Shown here piece by piece: positions 1 to 11,311 of a stretch of DNA of 64,000 nt. Both the position numbers and the translations under genes were made by a program. The stretch's first letter is position 1. Every line of letters starts with the position of its first letter. The stretch is from Eutypa lata (Eukaryota; Ascomycota; Sordariomycetes; Xylariales; Diatrypaceae). Where the stretch lies: NCBI GenBank assembly GCA_022661535.1, contig JAKULF010000004.1:1240001-1304000 (forward strand), written 5' to 3'. The notes beneath the pieces were generated by a model that was not told the DNA's origin, did no database searches, and was given only the letters and a program-made list of their open reading frames with translations.

Positions 1-1
1 G

Positions 2-643
2 CCACATGCGATTGAAATCCTCTGCGGCATCGGCGGGATACGACCAATTCTTGATTATCGTGCTCTCGACTCCGGAAAGGCGACATTTAAAAAGGACGAC
101 ACGGATGTCATGATCTTCCTGGACGAAGCCGAAGGCTCTTCGCTTCTTCACACCATACTCGAAGACATGGAGGACGCAGCAGGTATCCTCCAGATGATCG
201 GCGCATGCCGTGATTCATTTAATTTTCTGGCGCTGCGCCAGTCCGGCATTGAACCACAGAAAATAGATCTGCGTACGGTCCGACAGATGAGGCGAATGAT
301 GATAGACAACGAAGATCTCGAACATTATCATGGTGGTTTAGAGCTCGTCATGGCCCTCATTACGGCTATCTCCGGTGAACCAGTCGCGAGAGCTGACATT
401 CCAAACGGAGGTCTTAGTAATTTATATGCGCTCGCTACGCAGTTTCTATCTCTCGCCATGCTATCCTATTTTCAAGACCACAAAAGACCATCGCCGCGGC
501 CATTTTTCCTCCGTAAATGTCCGGAACGCATCACTCTTGCAGGCTGGAGCTCAAGCGAAGCAGGTGGCGATTGGCCTTGCATCACGGGATCATTCCATGA
601 AATGCTGGGCAATCCAGTCTTTGTGTTCGAATACGTCCCGTGA
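2..643 (+). CDS. 3' part of an unrecognised fungal gene (5' end outside window)
   Basis: The reading frame is open from base 2 to the TGA at 641-643, so the gene starts left of the window; the first in-frame ATG at 110 is not necessarily the start. About 213 residues are visible. The protein is mixed alpha/beta in character, with no membrane segment, signal peptide or catalytic motif I recognise. The segment is rich in acidic residues and Leu/Met near its start and ends in a hydrophobic FVFEY tail. No intron is needed. The downstream neighbour on the same strand is a truncated oxygenase fragment. I cannot assign a function. Codon usage and the long open frame support real coding sequence. Confidence 0.6.
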   Translation, partial: PHAIEILCGIGGIRPILDYRALDSGKATFKKDDTDVMIFLDEAEGSSLLHTILEDMEDAAGILQMIGACRDSFNFLALRQSGIEPQKIDLRTVRQMRRMMIDNEDLEHYHGGLELVMALITAISGEPVARADIPNGGLSNLYALATQFLSLAMLSYFQDHKRPSPRPFFLRKCPERITLAGWSSSEAGGDWPCITGSFHEMLGNPVFVFEYVP

Positions 644-1220
644 AATGACTGGGATTTATCGCTCAGTGGTCGTTAGTGTAAGCTGGACCTCTTAGTCTAT
701 CTAGAGAATTTCGTCGCTATTTGGAGGCCTGGTGAACTCGTAATTGATACGCAGACAAATCACATGTATTTGTTATGCGTTTGGAGGGAAGGGGGGATGG
801 GGATAATGGCAGTGCAATGGGGCTCAGTGCTAGCTATATTAGCTTTCCAAATGTTTTGTTGTTACGATTGTCTTCTCCTTTATCTTCATATGAAGCTACA
901 ACAGCTTGGTGCCTGTTGGAGACAGACACGCTCAAGCGGTATCGGCTTCAAATACTCCTCAATGGCAGTTTGGGGTTCTTTTATTCATGCAATACATTGT
1001 TAACTAAGTGACCCTATAATGTCAGGAATGCAGTTACCCCTTGAACACACAGACATAAGTTAGCTCTAATTCTAAACAGGAGACTTCATCGCTTGTTAAG
1101 AGTGTAGGTTAGAGAAATGCTTGTTGTAAACCACATTTGGTCTGCGGATCTAGGGGGGGAAAGGCATCAAGAGGGTTGCGTAGAAAGAGATGTCTGTGGG
1201 TGACCTAACCGGCCTTTACA
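644..1220. other. Intergenic; no gene seen
   Basis: Short overlapping open frames only, none with family resemblance. I looked here for the missing N-terminal part of the downstream oxygenase fragment and found none. The stretch ends in a plausible 3' splice site at about 1211-1220. Confidence 0.5.
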
Positions 1221-1712
1221 GGGTGCAAGGAAGCGTTTTCACTGGCATCGATAGTCAAGTTCGACCTAGGAAATGTCGAGGAACGGCTAGCGTGGGTGTT
1301 TGGCGCTGAGGAGGCCAAGAGCCTGATGCAGCGGCACGAGTGGATCAGCATCATCAATGTGTGGCGCTCCTATGGTGCAAACGCGGAGGTTCTACCCCTG
1401 GCTATGATCAAGCACAGCTCCGTACCCGACTTCGCCTATGAGACCTACACGCGTCGCGTCTACTCACGCAACGAACCTATGGTTAGCATCAAGGGATTCA
1501 AGGGCCACGAGACCAGCATGCTCTATGATCTTCGATTGGTCTACTGCTATGCCTCCAATCAGACTCCCGACGAGGTGCTTTTCTTCAACTCCTTCGATAC
1601 CGACACCATAAAAGTCGTTCCCCACGCTGGGATGTGGTGCAACAGCACCCAACCGGATTCCCCCGACAGGTGTTCAGTCAAAGTCCGCAGCTGGATTTTT
1701 CATGGTGAGTAG
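1221..1712 (+). pseudogene. C-terminal fragment of a CmcJ/DES-type (gibberellin-desaturase-like) oxygenase
   Basis: The frame reads without a stop from a 3' splice-like site (acceptor ending at 1220) to TAG at 1710-1712. The translation has the C-terminal pattern of the CmcJ / GA4-desaturase-like family: an I-I-N-V-W-R motif (about 1350-1367), then an L-A-M segment, then Y-x-T-Y-x-R-R, a tyrosine-rich Y-x-Y-x-S-N-Q-T-P-D-E-V-L-F segment, F-D-T-D, P-H-A, and a final V-K-V-R-S-W-I-F. Family members are usually about 300 residues; only about 160 are here, and nothing resembling the N-terminal half lies in the 580 bp upstream. I read it as a 5'-truncated remnant, though distant upstream exons cannot be excluded. 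Members act in fungal secondary metabolism, and it lies next to a P450. Confidence 0.6.
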
Positions 1713-2058
1713 ATTATGCCAGCAGGAAGTCACCGGAACACTACGATAGGAGAGATTTGGTCGATCAGTGGTAACTCGTGTACTTGTAGAGGTTTCTGTC
1801 TTGTCTATAGGATAGAAACGACAGAGACGTTTGCACAAGGTAGAATATAAGAATATCTCCTTATTTAACCTGACTTTGTTTTAACATACTACGGAATCCA
1901 TATCTCATTCCCATTATAGCTTGACAAGCTTTGGTCATAACCACTAGTTACCCCTGAATTTCCAGAGCCCAGAGAGGTTTCTTTTTAAATGTCCTTTGCT
2001 CAGTTTCACTTCCTAATCAACCAAAGAGTTCATTTCCGTAAAACAGTCTTAGAACCCC
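1713..2058. other. Intergenic between convergent oxygenase fragment and P450
   Basis: AT-leaning 3' flanking sequence between two convergent genes. No coding frame or RNA gene seen. Confidence 0.5.
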
Positions 2059-3993
2059 CTAATCTTCGCTAGACTCTGTGACTCGAACCCACATATTCTC
2101 GTCAATAAACTGGCTATAACTCCGAGAGTCCCATGGCTTCATGGGATTCACCAATTGAAAATCGAACGCTCGGATCAGCTGCAAGGGGGAAAATAGCACA
2201 CCTAGTCAGTCTACTCTGTGCTCTTACTCTACTGCCAAAGTTATGTTTCAGAACTATCACTTACCTCAAAGAAAACCTTGTTAAGCTCCATGAACGCCAC
2301 CGGCTTACCAGCACACATCCACCGCCCGTAGCCGAACACGAGCTCCACATTGCGCTCCATCTCGGCGCGGGCTTCATCGTCTATCTCGAGGAAGCGTTCG
2401 GGCCGGAAGACGTCGGCATCCGCGCCGAACAGTGCCGTGGAGCGCACAAGAGCCCCGGCGTTCATCCCGATTGCGGTCCCGCCGGGGATAAATTGCCCGT
2501 GTATCACGTCGCCTTCCGGCGGAACAGATTTGGGATAGAGACCTGGGGCTGGGGGACGCATACGGATGCCTTCGTAGATAACGGCCTGTGGAGACGTAAT
2601 AGTTAATTAGAGAGTAGGACAAGGGTTGTGAGTATAAATATTGGGTAATTAGGTATTTACCTGTAGATAGGGAATCTTCTTTGCTTCTTCAAAAGAAATC
2701 GGACTAGATGCTCCTCCATCCCGGACTACCTGCATGACTTCCTTTTTGAACCTTTGGTATACTTGTGGCGTGCTCATCAGATAGAGCATGGTTGAGCGGA
2801 TGACAGAGGACGTGTTTTCAAACCCGGCAATGATCATAAACAGGGCCTCAGTGGCACATTCTTGCCTGTCAAGTCCATGATTGATGAAGGCACCCTGACT
2901 CTCGTTAGCAATTTTCTATTAGGCACTGGAAGATGTGATAGGGCATACGAGAAAGTCCTTCTCCTGCTTGGCGTCAGGGTTGAACCGTTTGGCCACGACT
3001 TCCTCAGCAATACTACTGAAATTTAGCACCTTCTCAAATACTGAGAATTCCCGACGAGATACCATACCCCATAAGCTTTCCAAGACCCGAACCATCTGTT
3101 GGCTTCGGCCCGAAAAGCCTTAGATAGAGTCGCGAGAACAGAATATTCCGTATCCAGGGAATGTCAAGAGCGATGGCCAGCCCGGGCCACGTCTCCCTCA
3201 CGCCGGCAAGGAAACCGTACACGTCGGAATCGGTCTTCAGGTATCCGAACTCTTTCCCGAAAGCAGACCGGGTGATAGTATCCATGGTAAAGAAAGACGT
3301 GAGCTCCGCAAACTCGACTAGGTGCGTCTCTTTGGTTGTGGATATGTACTTGCGACGGAGCAGACTCAACAGCTCACGGATCTTACATCATATACTCGAG
3401 TTAGTAAGGTTTGATATCATAATCACCTCCGGTATATCTAAATAGTCGCTAGATCTGTCTAGAGGATATCCTAGGAGCATCAACTACCATTCACTAACCT
3501 GATCATCAATCCCCGGCTCCAGCGCCGGCGTTTCGCGGCCCCCATACGCCCCCGCGATCTTCGCCTTGAAGCGATCATGCGCATCTGCACCGAGGATCGT
3601 GAAGACATTATCGTGGTAGGGATCAAAGCGGGCAGCCAGGTACCAAGGGTCGCGGGCGTAGGCGCTGCGGACGCCGTTGACGCGGCGCAGGACCTCCGGG
3701 TCGTCGGTCGAAAGCTCGTTCGGCCCGACGCGGACCAGGGGCGCGTTGTTGTATCGCCGCGGCATGTCGCGGTACACCCAGAACTGGCGGCCGCCGGCCG
3801 CGGTGCGCGCGATCCATAGGTAGGAGATCGAGGCCAGGAACGGGCCGGGGATGTGGCGGAGGCGGTACCAGGATCTGAGGGTCGTGAGGGCTAGGTAGGC
3901 GACGGCGACAGCTGATATGAGGGGTAGGATCCAGAGGCTGCTGGTACTGCCGCTGAGGCTAGGTGATAACTGGTCTAGGCTTGGGAAGGCCAT
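2059..3993 (-). CDS. Cytochrome P450 monooxygenase, pisatin-demethylase/benzoate-hydroxylase-like
   Basis: Six exons on the minus strand: 3993-3499, 3381-3068, 3015-2949, 2894-2661, 2585-2265 and 2178-2059. They sum to 1551 nt, or 516 residues, a normal P450 length. Introns are 52-117 nt with GT-AG ends. The N-terminus has one membrane anchor (about residues 20-40) and a proline hinge (R-H-I-P-G-P), as in ER-bound microsomal P450s. The I-helix motif A-G-F-E-N-T-S lies near 315-321, the ExxR motif (E-G-I-R) at 375-378 just after an intron, and the haem loop F-G-Y-G-R-W-M-C-A-G places the axial Cys near 461. The overall pattern matches the pisatin demethylase-like group, where substrates are aromatic or terpenoid. 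No key residue is missing, so the gene looks intact. Beside it is a truncated DES-like oxygenase; the two may be leftovers of a secondary-metabolite locus. The substrate is unknown. Confidence 0.93.
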
Positions 3994-5135
3994 CGTGAAT
4001 GGTAATGAAAAGATATGTCGTACTACGGTAGTGGTCTATTGACCTGATTCTTAGAAGGTGAAGTCACGACTACTACCCCGATGGAAGATGCGGAGGTAGA
4101 ATCACTACTACTAATGGCCTATGCATCTATGATAACTACAATAATATGTCCTATGTTATATGTAGCATTAATATGTTGTGAAAGGGTTAGTCCTAACATC
4201 ATGTGATATCAGATCTGCGACTGCACGCTTGTTGTGCCCGCAAGTCAACACCATCATGCGGTAGTTCGTCCAATGCATGATTGGGAGATAAAGAGAGCAA
4301 TGGAGTGAATGGGGGCCATGATGCCCCGCGAGCCCATAATATTCGTCAGATATAAGTCTATCTATGGGTGGAGGATCCTCTCTGTGTGCTATTTCATTGC
4401 ACATGTCATGGGGTGTGTCACCTTGCATATAACCCCTGGCCAATGGAGGGTCCCTGATTAACTAGACGGCCGCTGAACCCGCTATTATTATATACTGAGC
4501 TGTCGACATAGATATAGTTGTAAAGGATTTAGGGAACGAAATTTTCGGTATGCTGTCTTATTTTTTTAGGCCGCCACCGGAGCTGGATGTGCCTTGAATA
4601 TAAGAGTTCTCCGAAGAAAACAGAGGTTTACCGTTGTAAGACGGTCACACAGTAGCACGTGTAACTCTAGAAGATAGACTATTAAAAAGCTCGAACAATT
4701 ACAGATTTCCGAGCTTCTACAACACGTAAAGGGGCTTTTGATAGCCATTTTACTATGACCTATGCTCTTGATACCCATATCCTCAGTAGTGTATGTCTTC
4801 GTGATCACCCAATGACTTGAAAACCCGAGACTGGCGAGTGTAACACCAAGCCCAGCCCTATAGAGTGGCCTACGAGGATGATCGGGTAAGACCCCAGGAG
4901 TGATGCAGCTGCAATTGTTACATACAATACCTGCATGTGGAGTATAACCTCAGTCCAGAGGTCGCGTATGAGTACGCCAATGGAATATGCCCTCGTCAAC
5001 TTTTGTTTTGAGATGGTGTGCTTGGGAGTAAGCGCATGACCAGGACTGAATAATACTCTACACCCAAGAGTCGCATGGCGACCTGTTAGAATGGTTGACG
5101 TCGCTGTCGAGTAAGACCTGGCAGACGATATGCCA
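3994..5135. other. Intergenic; no gene seen
   Basis: Upstream region of the P450 and 3' flank of the JmjC gene. Only short frames without family resemblance. The P450 promoter must lie in the first few hundred bases, but I see no specific operator. Confidence 0.5.
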
Positions 5136-6407
5136 TCACCTAAACCACCAGTTGACCGAAGCGTTCAGCGCACCCGCCCCATTACTCCTAATGCTATGCC
5201 ACCAACCATTCGGAATGAACATGGTATCGCCGGGTCTGAGCACCGTCTGCTGCATATCCAACTGTCCATCCTTATCCCCATCTCCATCTCCATCTCCAAC
5301 ACCATCGTCCCCCCAAACAGCCCTCTCCAAGGCCACCATCTCCCGCCCGCCCATCATCTCCGCGCCCCTGAACCTCGAATTCCCCTGCGATCCCAGCTCC
5401 CGCCTGACGCGCTCATACAGCATCTGGCCCTTCCCGGGCGGCAGGAGACGCACCCTCTTCTCGCCGAGCAGCTGGCAGAACAGATTCGGATTCGGGTCGC
5501 GGTGCAGCGGCGTGTACGTGGGCTCGAGGCCCAGCCACACGCTCGAGTCGTAGACGTCGCCCTTGCCGGCGCCGCGCACCAGCGCCGGCGTCGGCAGGTC
5601 CTCGGCCGCCAGGTCGCCCGGGAGGCTGCCCAGCGACGACTGCGCGATGTAGAGGCGCTGGAGGCGCTCGCGGGGGTACGCGCTGCGCGTGGCGTTGAAC
5701 TCGCAGGCGCGCGCGAGGAGGCCCAGCGGGGCGTAGAACTGGCGGAACTCCTGCTGCTGCAGGTCCGCTGGGTGCGGCGGCGAGGAGGACGCGTCCTCGG
5801 AGAGGGTGGACGGGTCCGCGAGCGCCGCGATCAGCGCCATCAGCGGCAGGTACGTTTCGTTGCTGTGGGCGATGAGCCAGGACCGGAACTCCGTCAGCGT
5901 GCTCCGGAGGGAGGGGTGCTGGCCCGGCACTGCTGTTGCCGAGGCCGACGGGTCCGTCAGCTCGTAGGGGAAGATGGTCTGGCTGTGCTTCGTGAGCCGT
6001 GGCGTGAAGGTGTGGTCGGTGCCGTGGGGGCCGCGCGGCTCGAACCATTTCGTCATCGCGGGGAGTTGGTGGGAATCTCGCATCACGAGCGGGAGCGCCG
6101 GGTCGAAGGTCTCGAGCCGGAATATGAAGAGGTTTACTGCGCCTTCTGTCGTACGGACCTCGGGGATTTTGTTAGGCGGCTGTCCGCCGCTATGTCCCTT
6201 GGGGGTTTCATTTCTGCCACTGCCACTGCCGCTGCTACTACCGCTATTACTAACGCTACCCCGAGAAGGAGAAGCGGCCTCGGTGGAATAGGCACCCCGG
6301 AAGATTTCGGCTAAGGAGAGTCTATGTACCGCGGGCCGGGCATGGCGGCGAGCTATTGAATTGCCGTTCCTTATCATGGCATTCCACCTCCCGACCAATG
6401 AATGCAT
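5136..6407 (-). CDS. JmjC/cupin-8 domain 2-oxoglutarate Fe(II) oxygenase
   Basis: Intronless frame of 423 residues from ATG at 6405-6407 to TGA at 5136-5138. The C-terminal half carries a JmjC-type cupin: the facial triad is H302-x-D304 (in T-P-L-H-R-D-P) and H404 (in I-P-N-G-W-W-H-S), and the sequence ends in the N-W-W-F strand typical of FIH/JMJD7-like hydroxylases. Such enzymes hydroxylate protein side chains using 2-oxoglutarate, Fe(II) and O2. The first 45 residues are rich in Arg and Ser with no acidic residue until about 34, like a mitochondrial presequence, so mitochondrial location is possible (inference). A Gly/Ser-rich linker (about 50-75) follows. A Gly-Asp repeat near 368-380, just before the last conserved strand, is encoded by a short hexamer repeat and may vary in length between strains. 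The target protein is unknown. Confidence 0.88.
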   Translation of the reverse strand: MHSLVGRWNAMIRNGNSIARRHARPAVHRLSLAEIFRGAYSTEAASPSRGSVSNSGSSSGSGSGRNETPKGHSGGQPPNKIPEVRTTEGAVNLFIFRLETFDPALPLVMRDSHQLPAMTKWFEPRGPHGTDHTFTPRLTKHSQTIFPYELTDPSASATAVPGQHPSLRSTLTEFRSWLIAHSNETYLPLMALIAALADPSTLSEDASSSPPHPADLQQQEFRQFYAPLGLLARACEFNATRSAYPRERLQRLYIAQSSLGSLPGDLAAEDLPTPALVRGAGKGDVYDSSVWLGLEPTYTPLHRDPNPNLFCQLLGEKRVRLLPPGKGQMLYERVRRELGSQGNSRFRGAEMMGGREMVALERAVWGDDGVGDGDGDGDKDGQLDMQQTVLRPGDTMFIPNGWWHSIRSNGAGALNASVNWWFR

Positions 6408-6765
6408 TGAAGTTGTGCACTACGTGGATGTTAGGTTATAATTTATAATTTATTGGTCTCTTTAATCATACATCATTTCATGGGAATTCTTTTAACATGT
6501 GAGATTGAATAAGTACGTAGTTACTTACATGTGCACGGACCATGAGGGGTTGAGTGAATCTTGACTGAGTTTTACAGACAATGGTTAATTAGAGGTAGAG
6601 ACTACTATTGCGTGCAACAATTACTGCAATCTTACAATATTATTACAGAGCTTTATGGTCAAGCTATACCAAAAAGCCAACCAAGTCCCTGCACAGAAAA
6701 AAGAAAGAAAAAAAGTAAATAGTGTTCTTGCACACTGAGGAACAAAAAAAAGAAGATAGGGACAC
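6408..6765. other. Intergenic; no gene seen
   Basis: AT-leaning upstream flank of the JmjC gene, running into purine-rich sequence next to the tRNA. No coding frame. Confidence 0.5.
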
Positions 6766-6772
6766 AAAAAAA
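6766..6772 (-). terminator. RNA polymerase III terminator of tRNA-Ala
   Basis: A run of seven A on the plus strand gives T7 on the minus strand, about 28 nt past the tRNA 3' end. This is a standard pol III stop signal. Confidence 0.6.
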
Positions 6773-6799
6773 TATAGTTCACTGGAAACTACTGACGAT

Positions 6800-6907
6800 G
6801 GACGCTGTGGGAATTGAACCCACGACCCTTCGCATACAATCTCAAGAATTTTACTTCTGTAAACTCGTAGATGCAAAGCGAATATCATACCCCTAGACCA
6901 AGCGCCC
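6800..6907 (-). tRNA. tRNA-Ala(UGC): tRNA-Ala (anticodon UGC) with 37-nt intron
   Basis: On the minus strand the acceptor stem GGGCGCT pairs with AGCGTCC, including a G3:U70 wobble, the classic alanine identity element. The D arm (GGTCTAGGGGTATG region), an anticodon stem TTCGC/GCGAA and a T arm with the GGTTCAATTCC box follow. The loop reads TTTGCA, then a 37-nt insert, then T, placing the intron one base 3' of anticodon TGC as expected for eukaryotic nuclear tRNAs. The mature tRNA is 71 nt plus added CCA. B-box and A-box promoter elements are internal. Confidence 0.93.
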
Positions 6908-9043
6908 TTCGATATTATTGCCGTTCGTTATAAGACCAAATATAGTCAGATTCTGTGTGGATGGTTAAGCCACAATAACAATTAGCCTAGCCACCCCAGC
7001 CTACTTATCCGCCAGGGCTTCGCTTATGTAGGTTAGGGGCCCACCCACTATGTACGAAGTAGTTAGCCGGGAATTCTACAGGCATATGGGTATATGTACA
7101 CACATACGGCTTTCCTTGGTTTCATGACTACCTACTATTGTGCATTTGACTACATGTTACCCGAATCTCATTCTATCTGTCTATAAGTATGCCTCGCGGT
7201 AGTATATTAGTTTGGTTCATTATCACGCTTTGGATGTGATAATAGAAGTGACCTATCTGTCATGTATATCAAAGCCCACCGGTATCTACATATAGAGATC
7301 GCATGGCGTTACGAAGTAGTTACACATACTGACTTGAAACCCCAGACAGACCCCCTCATCATATGTAATAACAAAACACAAAAGCAACATGCTGCACACT
7401 ACCTGACTACGTGGTAAACATTACAAGGGCTCATCTAATGAATTGCATACGGCGCTGCCGGATCGTGGGGCCGGCTCGCCAAGTCCACAGGAAACCGAAC
7501 CCAGGGACTCTTCTGCTCCCTTGGCGAGCGGTCAGTTGATTGATATACAGGGTCTTTTACTCTGTATGGTGAATTCGGAATATCTGGTAGCGAGGGATCT
7601 GCATTGATCAATATACACATATATTTACGTATATACAAAGAGGGCCGGTAACACTGATGGTTTGGAGATGCTAAAGTAGCTAGGTAGGCAGTATACATAC
7701 CATCATAACTAATCAAGGTTCTAGAATGGTCGTGCCGTGCCGCGTAGGCCGCGATATTGAGTTTGGCGTAGCAAAGTTAGTTATTAGTAGTTTGAGAAAG
7801 CTTGTTGTGAATTCTCAGCAGTGGGCTATTTGTGAGTGGTCTCATTGGCTCCTTAATATAATGGTCGTTACTGTTTACGGTACGGTACATACTATGGATA
7901 TATCGACTTTTTCTAGAGACGAACTAGCGTTCGTTAATCGGGAAAGTCCCGAATTCTTCAAAGTGTGGTTGGTGCTGACCGCTTTATTTTGGAGATTCCA
8001 ATGTTTACAACTAAAAGATTTAACTACATATGCTCGAGGTCCCTTTTTTTGGAGCGCCTCAAGCGGATGGATCTACGGCTATGTACATCGCTAATGTTGC
8101 TAAAGAGGTATTGTACATAACTTCTTCCTACCGATGTGCGTCCGATGTGCGGCAATCCCAAACATCGAGGAGTCAGTCAATCGGCCCGGGCAAGCGTGGA
8201 TTTAGTTGGAGATCTGGAGATCCAAAAGCATTGATATTTGACTAGCGGACGAGAAGCTCCAGAACTGTCACGATTCATGTTGTTGTCTCTTTTTTAAGAC
8301 GCCTTATGTAGAGCTGAGGGCTTTTATACTAGCAACACCTTGAGCGCTGTCTTTGCCATTGTATTCGACAAAGTATATTGGATAAGTGGCGGGCAACTCA
8401 TCGTCCGTACCTGCAGCTCTAGTTGGGGCAATTGCTTTACAGCGTTGTCGCTACGTCGGAGTCCAAAAGAAGATTCCAACTCCACGCAATGCAGCGATAT
8501 TTACAGCGCCCTCCCTATGTACTAAGCCGCGTGTGACTGATGGAGAATCCTAGAGCCTTGAAGCAGAACTCGTACGATGACAGATCAATAGAAAACTTCT
8601 TCGCGGTTTTGGAGAAGGTTGCGGTTGATCATGAGGACGGAAAGCTGTGGGGAATCGGGGCATGTTCCAGACTGCTGGCGTTCAATTTGCTCGGTCATTA
8701 AAAGTGAACTGCAAGGGTTTTTGCGGGGTTACAGCATGCCAAACGAGACCCTTAAATGCCTCTCAGGAACGAGGCAGGACCCTGATTTGCCTGATGGAGT
8801 GAATCTCTTGGAGGACAGAACGGAAAAGTGTCTGAATAAATTGCCCAGCTGCTATTATTGGCCAAGGGAACAGCTGAGTCGTATTGAACAGAATTTAAAT
8901 GTAACTCTAGAAACCAAAGGGGAAACATGCCCACCTCTGTTAATTTATCCGCCTCGGGTATGCGAACTTGGGGTAGTAGAATGTAACCCCCGGGCAATGA
9001 CTCCCTCGTGGTTTATCAACACACAGGACATCCCATACATATG

Positions 9044-9082
9044 CGTGTGTATGTGTGTATGTGTGTGTGTGTGAGTGCGTGT
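9044..9082. repeat. TG/TATG microsatellite
   Basis: Imperfect tandem TG with interspersed TATG units. Simple-sequence repeat in intergenic DNA. Confidence 0.85.
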
Positions 9083-9490
9083 GCGCAAGGCGTGGCATCG
9101 AGTAAGGAGAAACACAGGAAGCGGGGGAGGGGCGGGAAGAGCGGGCGGGAATGGAGGAACCTCAAACTTTACGGAGGTCGGAATACGTATAATGTGAGAA
9201 ATGACTGTTGGGAAAGATCTAATTGGTAGCCTAGTAACATTTCCTCCTGTGGCGCTGTATTTGTAAGGTACCGCGGGCCGTTCCAAATGCAGGCCATTCA
9301 TGTCAGCAGCTGAAGTCTTTATCCCATCCCCGCTTACGACATATTACCTACATGCCATGTTGAAAAAGTTGCTACGCTGGCAGTGCACAATTGGATCTGA
9401 CCCTTCTCTTCATGCCATTGACCCCCATGTTGGTGGCTGTACTCCGAGACAGGGGGAAGACAGACCGAAGAAAAGGGGAAGACAAAGAAG

Positions 9491-9512
9491 GTGATGGATG
9501 GATGGATGGGTG
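9491..9512. repeat. GATG tetranucleotide repeat
   Basis: About four GATG units in tandem, decaying into GAAT units. Confidence 0.75.
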
Positions 9513-11311
9513 AATGAATATTTGATGAGAGTTGGTTATTAATAGATTCCCAGTGTCTACTCCGAAATGACAGATAGTGGGGGAGGGGAAGGATTTGGGG
9601 GGGTAAGATGAATTAATTACATTGTAGAATTGAACTTCGGAAGTCGACGGAGTTCGTTGTCAGTCAATGTAGCAATTTAACAACGACATACTTTACACGT
9701 ATATCTATCTAGGTAGCCAGCAACCACGACGCGGAAGTTGGGGATAGTTCAATGTGTATTTTCCAGTGGCTGCATTAATGACTGATGTTTCTGATAATGC
9801 GCTGCGTCCCAAGGTGGCCGAGACACGTACATAAGGTTATTGGGCAAAAATACTGGGAACAGGGGACTGTAGAAGATAGGTAGGTACCTAAGGTTACGTA
9901 GATACCCATGAAAATGTGGAGTTGAAGTGACCCCCTTACCCGTATATACCGCTTCTCATTGCTCTGTTTTGTTCCACTGTTAGCATATGCTATGTAGTAC
10001 ATGTAGATTCTAGAGGATCCGTCTATGTGAGATATGAATCATTTCATCATTTTCGATCTGTTTCCCCATTCAGCTTGAGACGAGTTGCATCCAAGTTCGA
10101 CCGAAATAAACGTCTCTGTCTGTTCTATGTATTACTAACTCTTCTGCTATTCCTACTTTAGTTCCCTCCCTTTTATTCTCTTCTTCCCCAAATGCAATCT
10201 TTCTCCAGAAACAGAAACCTAGATATACACCCAGACACCATAACGAACGTCTCCTTACCTACGATACTGCGATAATACCCACAAACATCAAACGGTCCGA
10301 ACAGCAGCAACATGTGAATGAATGAGGCTATATACTACGTATCGTCCTAAGTCCAGACATGAATTAAAAGCGGTCTGTCACGCGACTGCCCAATCGTAGA
10401 GGGGTTTCCTAGCAAATGCCGGTGGATTTGTACACAAAAGATCGAGACCCAGCCAACCGAAATCCCAGACCGCATATAATTCAATTCCCCACTAGCCACG
10501 ACATACATACATACATCCACCTACTATCCACACACGTATACTACCTATGTATCACGATCCATTTCGATAAACGACCCACGAACCACGATCCGCCCAGAAA
10601 GAAAACTGCTGCCCAAGCTTTCGTCTCGCTTGTTTTCCCCTGCAGGTTAGGTCATTGCACTGGGCGAATTGAGGAACGGCCAATTTGATTTCACCGCATT
10701 GACAAGTGGTCGCCCGTCACAGGCCGATACCAAGAAAAGCTCTACAATGTATTAGGAAGGCTTGTCGAACATATCGAGCATATGACTCTTTTGCTTTTCC
10801 TTCTTTAACTAACGACTACTTTCACGATCTATCTTCTCTCTTGTCGATTTATGTTATGTCATATTCTTCTGAAGATCTGCAGGAACCCAGTGTCTATCAA
10901 TTGATAACTACAATTCATACATACCTAAGTTTGTTTCGTTCAGAGACAGCTACTTCTACGTATACCCGTCCTCATCGCTATCACATTAACCTCCGGTTTC
11001 TGAAACGGCGCGCTCCTCAAACCGATATTAACTATAATTGTTTACACTTGCGCCTACCTAGCAACTCTAGCTAAGGTAATTGATCTGAATAACCAAATAC
11101 GCCTATTGATTCACCCGGCGACCAATACCCGTCCGGTTGGGATAATTTTCAGTGGTCTTGTGGCTTCGATCTATACCAACCACTATCGACAACTACCTAC
11201 TCTAGGTCTAGTCTTACCAGTCTAGTCTGACTTTACCACACCAAAACCGAAACCTTCGAAGCTTTTCTGCTTAGATTCCTACCAATTACTTTACGGAAGT
11301 CTCAACCAACC

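Larger units (their letters stand above)
6908..11311. other. 4.4-kb intergenic region; no supported gene
   Basis: Contains several 60-150 codon frames (for example 7726-8094, 8619-9074, 9300-9494, 10416-11074), but they overlap on both strands, lack recognisable motifs and have no coherent splice structure, so I do not call genes. Holds a TG-rich microsatellite at 9044-9082 and a GATG run near 9491-9512. The last kilobase, pyrimidine-rich and with few coding signals, is probably the promoter and 5' UTR of the coiled-coil gene at 11312. Confidence 0.5.

Noticed and set aside
7726..8094. 122-codon plus-strand frame
   Set aside because: Trp/Phe-rich, unlike the codon use of the recognised genes, no homologue recognised, no neighbouring exon.
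8619..9074. 151-codon plus-strand frame between the tRNA and the coiled-coil gene
   Set aside because: Tail is a translated TG microsatellite, an equally open frame overlaps it on the other strand, and no motif or splice structure supports it.
10416..11074. Two consecutive plus-strand frames upstream of the coiled-coil gene
   Set aside because: Low-complexity Thr/Tyr/His-rich translations of pyrimidine-rich DNA; more likely promoter and 5' UTR.
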